In this document: in pieces, positions 22,426-31,400 of the stretch | Layout: the number at the start of each line of letters is the position of its first letter | Position numbering within the stretch: position 1 is the first letter of the stretch | Assembly: GCF_963678635.1 (NCBI RefSeq) | Contig: NC_087070.1 | Coordinates: 16,897,318 to 16,961,317 of the forward strand | From: Symsagittifera roscoffensis | Taxonomy: Eukaryota; Xenacoelomorpha; Acoela; Convolutidae | DNA length: 64,000 nt | Direction: 5' to 3' | Made by a program: the position numbers and the translations under genes | Notes under the pieces: model-generated | Told to the model about the DNA's origin: nothing | The model's input: only the letters and a program-made list of their open reading frames with translations | The model's database searches: none

Positions 22426-24837
22426 GTGGTAGCGTGCAAGAGGAGAGATGAGGAAAAGATATTACACAAACACAACCTCATCATACTACCACAATTGTAC
22501 CAGACAGAGGTGCTTTTCAGATCACACGACCAGATGGGTCACCAGGGGATAGACAAAGTACAACAAAGGATACTTCACAGATTTGATTGGCCAGGAATGA
22601 GAAAAGCTTGCGAGAGATGGGTGAATGCCTGCCTGGCATGCCTCCAGGTAAAAGACCCAAGGAAAATGAAGTTTCCCCTCAAGTCCGTTGAGAGCTCGGA
22701 GTTCAATGAAGTGGTGCAGATAGACCATCAAAAAATCTGCATGACGGAGTCGGGATATAACCAGATACTGGTTATAATAGATCACTTCACAAAGTTGGCG
22801 GAAGCGGTCCCGTGCCAAACAGCCTCGGCCGAGGAGACATGTGATCATCTGATAACGCATTGGATATCGCGGTATGGTTGTCCAATGACTTTCCAGTCGG
22901 ACAACGGCAAAGCTTTTGTAGGGGACTTAACAAAAGAATTGATGAAGAGATCGCACATTGCTCAAGCACACTCGACGACCTATCACCCGCAGACCAATGG
23001 GTTGGTAGAGAGACAAAACAGGACACTGGTCAACATGTTAAGGGTGTACTGCTCAAGATACATGACGGACTGGGACAAATACCTGCCACAGGTAGTAGGA
23101 GCCTACAACAGTACACAGCACTCAACTACGGGCATCAGTCCTTTCATGATGTTGACGGGCAGGGAGAGAGCAATGCCTCTGACATTCTTTTACCCGGAAT
23201 ACGAGGGGAAAAGGACGTCGCCTCAGGCATACGTGAAAGAAGCGCTCAAAAGACAACAGGAGTTGAACGAGCTATGCAGGAGGAACACGGCGCAAGCGCA
23301 AATGAGGCAACGCAGGAAATACGACGAAAAAATATTAAGAGCAAAGCCATATGAAGTGGGCCAATACGTGTGGGTCTTCCAAAATGTAATACCGCCCAAG
23401 GGAACAAAGAAACTACTCAAGAAGTGGAGGGGACCATTCATGATAACGGAGGTTCATCAACAAGGACGGTTCTATCGCTTGAGTACTGGGCGAGCGGCAC
23501 ATTATGAGAATCTGAAGCCTCACGTCCCGTCCCCAGAGGATTGGTGCATACCGAAGGACATGGAGGGTCTTGAGTACCTGGTGGTAGAGCCAGCGTGTGA
23601 AGTGAATGAGAAAGGCACTAGAGAGAAAAATGATGGTAATGAGAACTTGAGTTTGGACGACAATGAAAAGATAGGAGTGGAGTCTGATGCAGGATCATTT
23701 GTAGAAGAAGACTGGAACGACCCGGAGCAAGACGAGGTGCCGAAGTGGATGGAGCCGGATCGACCAACACCACCGGAAACCAGGACTGGCAATAGTAAAC
23801 GCACCGGCATGAGGTACAACAGGTACGGGGATGACTTCTTGATCGATAAGATACAGCCAGACAATTTGGGCGAGGAATTACTGAAGGCAGGCGAACTGGA
23901 AGCCGGAGAGGAATGGCAGGTCATTGACGATGGTGGTCATTATCCGCAGGATGATTACTCGACGCCAGAAGTAGAAACGGATCTCGAACAGAGTGAGATA
24001 GAGAGGAGGGAGAACACGAACTTGAGGATTCTAGAGTGGATGCGTGATGTCAAAGACGAGAGCCGCGAAGGACAAAGCATTCAGCAAGTCGATGTATCAG
24101 CAGCAAATTACATGAAGACAGAGGACCCTCTTTTCGGATGGACGGCAACAGACAGGCCACTGGACATTCCTCAGGACAATTCAGACCCGACAACATCGAC
24201 GGGGACGTCGATAAATATTTTTGTCTGGGGAGTGGGGGTAGGACTTACCCACACCGAAAATTTGATGATAAAGAAGCTCAAGGAAGTGAGAGAAACGAGC
24301 GAATTGGAACTGGAGGAAGAAGAGCCAGAGCCTACTATAGGTCGGAATTTCAAAACGAAATTCGAAATACCCAATGAATACTCGGAGAACATCATGATAA
24401 CAGATAGCGACTTCATCCTGTCAAACAGGACCAGCGCGATCTGCATCACGGCGGACATGAGTTTCAAATCAAGATTGGAAGCTGACTTCAAAAGAGAGTA
24501 CCAGAATGTAGAGTTTCTGTTCAGACAGAGACCAGGACTGGGAGGGATGGCAGCGCTTCCACCGTCAGTGGCACAAGTCCCGGGCAAATATCTGTGCTTC
24601 CTAGTAACGAGGGTCAATGACAGGAACACAATCGATCCCGAACACGTGATATTGGCACTAACAAGATTACGAGACTTCATGATTGAAAGAGGGATAACAG
24701 AAGTCTCAATGCCGGTGTATGACCCGAACAGGGGCAAACTGAGCCCGAGGGAATTGTACGCTATCCTACATGTGGTCTTTGCAGAAACTGAGATAATGGT
24801 GTATCTTCATAAGAAGTACTACTTGAGCATCGCCTGA
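22426..24837 (+). CDS. Element 1 integrase with C-terminal macro-like domain
   Basis: Open frame of about 800 codons, in life part of pol. The N-terminal zinc domain HHCC reads HDQMGH...CLACLQ. The catalytic core has Asp in VQIDHQK, Asp in FQSDNGKAF and Glu in GLVERQN, followed by AYNSTQHSTTGISPF and a C-terminal RGPFMITEV/YRL block that binds DNA in this family. Then follow about 250 acidic residues and a conserved block (INIFVWGVGVGLTHTEN). The last about 150 residues, from ITDSDFILSN to LHKKYYLSIA, resemble a TARG1/OARD1-like macro domain in order and spacing: ITADMSFKSRLEADFKREY, GKYLCFLVTR, LTRLRDFMIERGITEVSMP, then a catalytic-Asp-position YDPNRG loop. Family members bind ADP-ribose. 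Element 2 keeps the same tail. The macro assignment is from pattern recognition, not a search. Confidence 0.85.
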   Translation: MVACKRRDEEKILHKHNLIILPQLYQTEVLFRSHDQMGHQGIDKVQQRILHRFDWPGMRKACERWVNACLACLQVKDPRKMKFPLKSVESSEFNEVVQIDHQKICMTESGYNQILVIIDHFTKLAEAVPCQTASAEETCDHLITHWISRYGCPMTFQSDNGKAFVGDLTKELMKRSHIAQAHSTTYHPQTNGLVERQNRTLVNMLRVYCSRYMTDWDKYLPQVVGAYNSTQHSTTGISPFMMLTGRERAMPLTFFYPEYEGKRTSPQAYVKEALKRQQELNELCRRNTAQAQMRQRRKYDEKILRAKPYEVGQYVWVFQNVIPPKGTKKLLKKWRGPFMITEVHQQGRFYRLSTGRAAHYENLKPHVPSPEDWCIPKDMEGLEYLVVEPACEVNEKGTREKNDGNENLSLDDNEKIGVESDAGSFVEEDWNDPEQDEVPKWMEPDRPTPPETRTGNSKRTGMRYNRYGDDFLIDKIQPDNLGEELLKAGELEAGEEWQVIDDGGHYPQDDYSTPEVETDLEQSEIERRENTNLRILEWMRDVKDESREGQSIQQVDVSAANYMKTEDPLFGWTATDRPLDIPQDNSDPTTSTGTSINIFVWGVGVGLTHTENLMIKKLKEVRETSELELEEEEPEPTIGRNFKTKFEIPNEYSENIMITDSDFILSNRTSAICITADMSFKSRLEADFKREYQNVEFLFRQRPGLGGMAALPPSVAQVPGKYLCFLVTRVNDRNTIDPEHVILALTRLRDFMIERGITEVSMPVYDPNRGKLSPRELYAILHVVFAETEIMVYLHKKYYLSIA
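24217..24238 (+). promoter_or_regulatory. Internal polypurine-tract-like site in pol, element 1
   Basis: A T-rich run followed by ttgtctggggagtggggg lies about 0.6 kb before the pol stop. The same position in element 2 (49653-49673) reads ttgtccggggagtggggg. The core matches the 3' polypurine tract of both elements (gtccgggga). Such sites could start plus-strand DNA synthesis internally, as the central tract does in lentiviruses. It also encodes a conserved peptide (FVxGVGV), so coding constraint is the rival explanation. Confidence 0.5.
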
Positions 24838-25465
24838 GTCGGGTACATGGGGGTATCGAGTCGGGTGTGGGGGAGGAGTCTTGAGTTAGGTACTGGGGTG
24901 CGGCGCAGGTAAAGGGATCTTAAAGATATGATTGGCATGACAATTAAATTTTAAAACGAGTTAACGGTGCTAAAACATAAAATGAATCTGCACGCTTTTA
25001 AGGGAATTCCAATTGAATTGTTTTAAGTGATATGAAAATGATAAGATTTTAACCATACTGGTAAAAGGGGGGTCTCTAGGTTAGGAACATGACATGTCAA
25101 GTTTCAATATGCTTTCTGTTTTCAGATCAAGTTTGAAAAACAAAGTTGAAAATCCAACTATACTCAAGCGAGAAACAGAGAGAGAAACCTTGATTGAACT
25201 CGCGATAATTGGCACTTACGGCAAGTATTTGCAAGGGAACATTTCGAGAGAATTCTTGAGTTGGGTAATACTTGAGTCGGTAAGGTAATTCTTGAGCTGG
25301 TAAGGTAATTCTTGAGCTGGTTAACACATACCTGTATACATCCCGAAGTCACGAAGAATAGCAGACCGATTATGGAAATCCGTGCCCGCGGCCCTGAAGA
25401 AGCCCACTCTTGATGAGCTGTACAGGCGCCTGAGGGACTTGGACTACACCCAAATAGACGAGAGA
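24838..25465 (+). other. Pol-ORF3 spacer of element 1 with 20-bp repeats
   Basis: Non-coding joint between the pol stop and the first ATG of ORF3. It contains 2-3 copies of a 20-bp unit ctggtaaggtaattcttgag at 25264-25322. The ORF3 frame is open from about 25382 with no ATG until 25466, and an ATG at 25372 is in a different frame. ORF3 may therefore start at 25466, use a spliced mRNA, or use a non-ATG start. Element 2 has only about 0.3 kb here. Confidence 0.6.
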
Positions 25466-28400
25466 ATGGCGGTGATGCTGAATGCCATCCTCCAGTTGGA
25501 GGACCAGGGTGAGTGCAGGGAGTCTGCAACGGAGGCTGTCTTGATGATCGGCTACACCACCGAGGGAATATCGAACCAAGAACAGACCAGATGGTTGTCT
25601 TGGAATGTGGATGGAGGAGTAAGGGGTTTTGACTTGGCAAGGAATCCTGGCCTGAATAACAATACCGAATATGGCGCAGGGGAATTCCCACTACCGACTA
25701 GGCCAACAGTAAGGTCCACAAGCCAGAGCTCGAGTAGAGTGCCATCGATGTCACGAATGCAACAGACGACCGAGGCATATCCGGATCTAGGTGTTCTAAA
25801 GAAAGAGCTCGAGAAGACGCAGAAGGAAAGAAATAAGGCGAACCTCGATCGGGATCAGGCAAATCTGGATCGGGAGAAGGTTCAGCTTGAAAGGGACCAG
25901 GCGGTCAACGAGCGAGACCAGGCTCTGAGGTTGCTTGAGATACAAAAAGCTGAACATCAACAGGAGTTAAGGGTGCGGGAGAACGCCGCAAATCGTGATC
26001 AACTGAGGTCGGAATTAGACAGAATAGAACAACGACAACGCGAGCTTGATGCACAGAAGGGAGCCAGGCCGAAGGAGCGAGTGGTCACCAGCTCGAGGCC
26101 AGAGTCACGTATGGAGGTGGATGAGGCCCCCAGAGCAAGAGCACGGTTCAACCTTGACCGCGAGGCCCGTGAACACATGAGTGAAGGGTTGGAAGTTTGG
26201 ATACCGAATGACGCAACGTCTTCCTTGCGTAGCCTAGAGACGCAACCCATACGCCCACTGATGGATGTGGAGCTGCCGGGATATACCCCAACCTCGACCT
26301 CGAGTGACAGTCAGGTGAGCGGCGGCTCATCGCGTCTGAGAGAACTGGGCGAGAGATTGCGACAAAAGAGTCGTGAGAGTTCGGCAAGACCGGAGCTTCC
26401 CCCGACGTGGAGGGAACAGCCGGTTAGGAGTGTCGTGATCTTGAGTTATAAGAAGAATACAGAGGGGAGGTACCACAGGCACAATCGGCTGGACTGGAGT
26501 ACGGAGCAGAAAGCTAGGAGAGACTGCTTTCATGATGCGGCCTGGGTGCAGTACTTGGCGCCACCCCGGGTACCAGAAGGTGCGGTTCATCTAATCGTAG
26601 GGGACAGCCTGGTGCGGGTGTTGACCCGGATCCGATCGCACTGGCAGACGGGAATCTTGAGTTTCGCTGGAGCTGCCACGCCACAGATGTTAGCAACGCT
26701 TGACATGCTGGGGATGACCAAAGTATACACGGTGACCCTGATGATCGGGACCAACGATGTATCAAGGGGTGAAGCGAGGAAAATAACAAGGCTGCACGAT
26801 AAGGTGAGCTGCCTTCTTGAGGAACTGAGGATTCAGATGGACCCCATCCTGTTGACGATATGTACTGTCCCCTACAACATGATGTTTGATCAGCACGCCT
26901 TGGAAATGAACGAGAAGGTGCGGAACCTAAACAAGGGGATAAGAGACATCCACCGGAAGAGTGTGCCCCCTGTCAGACTGTTGGACGTGGCAGAGCGCAT
27001 GGAGAAAGAGGGATTCCCTGAAGACACCTCCAGTGATGGAATCCATTTTGATAGACCGAGGGGAGCAGAGTGGCTAAACGACGTCTTCCAAGAACACATA
27101 AATGCGCTGGAGGCGGATCTGCTAGAGACAGCCCAATTCACTTTAGGACCACCTCCGAACCCACCATTCCTTGCCTCAAGGGCCTTGTCTGGTCGCTTGG
27201 GACCGAGAGTTGACACTAGAGACAGTTCAAGGAGCAGCCAGACCAGATTGCAGAGTGCCACGCCAATGGAGTCTGAGGAGGTGACGTCATCAACACCTCC
27301 AAGCTCGGCGATATCCTCAGTGGTAGTGGCAGAGAGCAAACGGGAAAATAAGTCTATGGAGACCGCTCGCTTGAGATATCCTGAGAAGGTGAAAGAACTG
27401 GATCTAGAGAGTTTGGAATGCAGGCAAGAATTGGCGGAAACCCTGGGGATCGAACGAGTATCACACGAGGATTTGAATAGGCATCATTGCGTGGACTGGT
27501 TGAAAGCTCATGAGGCGCACTTCTCGAGAGCGAAGTTGATGGAGACCACAGACCTGACGGGAATTCCCACAAAAACGATCATGGGACCCATTAACTACAG
27601 ACCTCTCAAGCTGCTGGGGAGTCCGGGACTTATAGCAGAACCTTCCAAGCACCGAACTAGCATCGCCAGGATCAGGTTGGCAACCCCGGCACAGTTGAAG
27701 GTGGTAGACAAGCTACTCAATCCGGGAGGAACGGGATTGCCAGATGCCGCTTACGAAGGCTCGAAATTGGCGGAAGATCCCAGGTACGGGAAGCCCTGTG
27801 GGAGTACCCAGCTGGCCAAAACCCTGGCAGTGTATGATAGAGCAGACCCAGCTGCTGCGAGAGTAGTCATTGTGGCGGGATCAGACTTCGAAGGAACGTC
27901 TCCCAAGTTGTTCTGGCCGGAGACTTTGATATACTCTTTGCCAGGAGCTGAATTAAATCATATGTTAACTCTGGTAGTGGCAATAAAGTCGGAGATGCCC
28001 TGTGAACCTGAGCTGCTGTTGTTTGCAGGGATGAATGATCACCTGCACGCGATGGGACTTCTTGAGCAACTAAAGGGCGATGAAATTCCGACATCGAGGA
28101 AGATATGGGAAGCCATTCAAGCGTTGTTTGCGGCGATGAATGAAGTGCAAGAGAATGTTGTCTCGAGATTCGGGTCCAAGACGAAGGTGGTGTTTACCAC
28201 ATCCCCTGGATACGCGAATATGCCACCCGCCCTACAGTTCGTGTACGCGGTCTTGATCCTGATAGCAGAAGGGAGTGAATGGCGGATTCTAATGGCAGCC
28301 CCCAATCGGGAGTTGGAGCCATCGAACCTGAGGCTTCGCAAGTCAGAATTGGCGGCGGCATGGGCTGACATATCTCATGCACTGAGGGGCTTTTATGGAC

Positions 28401-31400
28401 TAGCCGACATCCTGATCGTATTAGACGAGGTGCTCTTGCTAGAGATATCGAACTTTGCCAGGCAACTCAAGTTCAGTCCAGTCATCGGGGAAGATCACCC
28501 GGCGATAAGCAAATTAACGGCCAGCCTGTGGTTTCGGAGTATGGATGTGAAGATCACAAACTCCACCAGCAAGTCTAGAGGTCCCAGTAACGAGAGAAGA
28601 AATGTGGCCGAGACGGAAAAGCAATTAGGATCGTTGAAATATCGTTTGACTCAAGAGAATGGCTGGTGGCCATTTTTGACACCAAGGCTGGAGAACGCCA
28701 CGAATAAGACAAGGGAGGAAGCACCACTCCTCGTGAAACAAGTCTGGAGTTTTCTAGAGAAGCAACTGGAGCTGGCCGAAGTAAGAGACATGACGGTGGC
28801 TAGATTTGTCTCGGCCGCCAATGAAGTGACGATTGGAGGGTTCTGGAGAGAGCATGCCAAAGGCGAATTGAAGACTCGGAGGGATTACGAGATTCTCAAG
28901 TTTTTGAGTCCTTGCTGGGAGAAGGAATTCTTGGCAGGAATATTCGGTACCACGGCGACTATCTTTGGAGCCTTCGTGCAGGAGATACTGGGCATGCCCA
29001 TCAGCCTGCTCTTGGCCCTGTATTTGGTCTACCCCAGATACTTGTTCAACATGGGCCCAGCATACATGTTTAGTCGGGGAGTGGAGACACTTCGAGTTGA
29101 TGGGTACCTAGCACTGGTGCTCTTGACCCATGGGGAATTGGTGTCGTTTCATCGATTAATGGAATATGGAGAGCCTCTGTCTATGGGGAGAGTCCACACG
29201 AGCATTGAAACCAGCTCCTACAAGTGTGCCGCAGGGTTGAAGACGTTGCTAGTGCAATACCTCATGATGCAAAATCGGCACATGACGGGTGAAGATGAGA
29301 ATCCAACTTCGAGAGAAGAATGGAAGAAGACGAACAGAGGGATGCCTCTGCTGACGGACCTATGCCTGGCAATGAGGTCGGACCCAATGGGGATAATCCG
29401 GGGACTAGAGGAGGTGGTGACCTGCATTTATGGTCCAGCAGTGACGTACGCGTTCCCAGACCCCCTGGTGACAACGTATCGTCACTCTGTAACGCACTTG
29501 AGCCTTATCAGTATACTGGATGGGACGGCGTTAAATTGGTGTCAGCAGGAGGTGCTCAGAGGGCGAATGAGCAACACGGTACTCTTTGGAAAGGTGAAAG
29601 ATGCCGAGCTAATAGTGTACAACTTCAGGGGGCAAATGCAATGTAGAATGGGAGGCAAGCGAGAGGGTCCCATTGAAATGTATCCCAAATTCTGGAACTT
29701 GAACCCATTGACGGCGGACGGACGAGAAATCTTGAGAATTCCTGCCTGGAAGGAGTGCTTCGCACTGGTGAAGAGGGAGCTGGAGACCATAATGGAGAAA
29801 GAAATCCTCCCAGCCACCATGCCTGAGTTCCCAATAGTCAGGAGGATGACCTTAGGAATGAATAGTCCCTTGGTAGTTCCCTCCATAATGGCGAGGATGA
29901 CGACGGAGGAAATGCAGAAGGATTTCACTGATGGCTGGGACCCCCTGTTCATTGGCTACACGGCGGCGGTCTACTTCCATACCAGCGAGATGAAGGTAAA
30001 TTCGTGGACGACGCAAGCGAAAAAGAGTAGAGGTTCGCAGCCCCCAGGGTATGAGGTGCGGAAGGTCTTGAGAACTCTAGAGAAGGAGGGACTTGAGAAC
30101 ATGTTACCCATATGGGATGATGGCAGGATGATCGTGATGGAGGGGCACGTCGCACTGGTGGACGACATGAAATTTGCCACGAGAAAATATAAGGCGCCCT
30201 ATGGCTTGGAACAGGTGGAAATAAGACAGGAAGGAACAGAACTAGATGCAGCAGGTCAACTGCATGTAGCACTGACGGAATACAAAAAGCTGGATCCTAC
30301 GACACCATCACCACTGTCCGTGGACACACCTGGAGACAAGAGGAGCGGACCCGTCGAGGACCGATTTAAGAAAATTCTCGAGAGAAGGAGACATGAGTCA
30401 GAAGAAGAGAGTATGGATGAAACTCTCAGTGAAGCCGGTGAAGACATGGAAGTGGGGAATACGCCTGAACCAGGGCCATCAGGGGAGGAGCTCACCACTC
30501 AAGAGCTGTTGAAAGACTTGAGCGAGGAGAATTGGGCAGATACTGCCACACCACCCCTGATTCCGTCTCCCCGGAAGGATCTGGAATTGCCATTGGCAAG
30601 TGAGACCTTCAATATGGGGATGATACTCTTGAGCTCGGAGGAAAGGGAAAAGAACACTTTCGAAGGGAACAGGGACATATTTCTGGGATCACTGAAAGAC
30701 GATGCTTGGCAGGAGTTCTTGGAAGAATTCAATCAAGAAGTGGGCAGCGAGACGACGCTGGACAAATTCAAGGAGGAACTGTGGGACACAGTCGTAAGAT
30801 TTGGAGAACCGCTTCTGATAGGAACGGGCCTGGATGAGAAGGCGAGAAAAGAGCTACTGAGCAAGCTGGTAGAGCTGAGGAATTCACGATCTAAGACTAG
30901 AGAAGAAAAATGTGAGGACAGCTCTACTCGGAGACAAAAAACTGTAGATAAAATGGTTGATAAGGTTGGGACTAGTAATATGATTAAAAGTACTAATATC
31001 CTTAAGGCTCGAGCAGGGGGGAGGCAAGAGTTGGAAGGAGTGGATGGAGAGGTCGAATCAGTGATGGTAGCCACAACACCCTCAAGTAGAGATGTGAAGA
31101 CTCGCAAGAGGAAGAGAGAAGTGGAAGGATTGGGCAGTCCTTCAGTGGATGCTGTTTCGGAAGGAAACTTGAGAGAGACGGCGCCCATGGTTTTGGCTAG
31201 ATGCAAGACGGCGGCCTACAAGAGCAGCTCGGAGCTCAGAAGACCACTTGAAGTAGAGAGGGAAATAGAGGTTTCCACCAGTTCGACATCGGAGGAAGAC
31301 TTCAAGCCTCAAAAGATAAACGTGAAGAGAGGTTCAACGAACGGACAGACATGGGAAGTAGATGTCGGCAAAGAATGGATCTCGAAGGCACACCAGACCA

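Noticed and set aside
25382-25465. Start of ORF3 at the first open codon
   Set aside because: The first codon there is GTG and no ATG is in frame before 25466; I placed the start at the ATG and noted the alternatives.
29000-29100. Possible transmembrane or envelope-like segment in ORF3
   Set aside because: The hydrophobic run is short and interrupted by charged residues, with no signal peptide, glycosylation cluster, furin site or fusion-peptide pattern around it.
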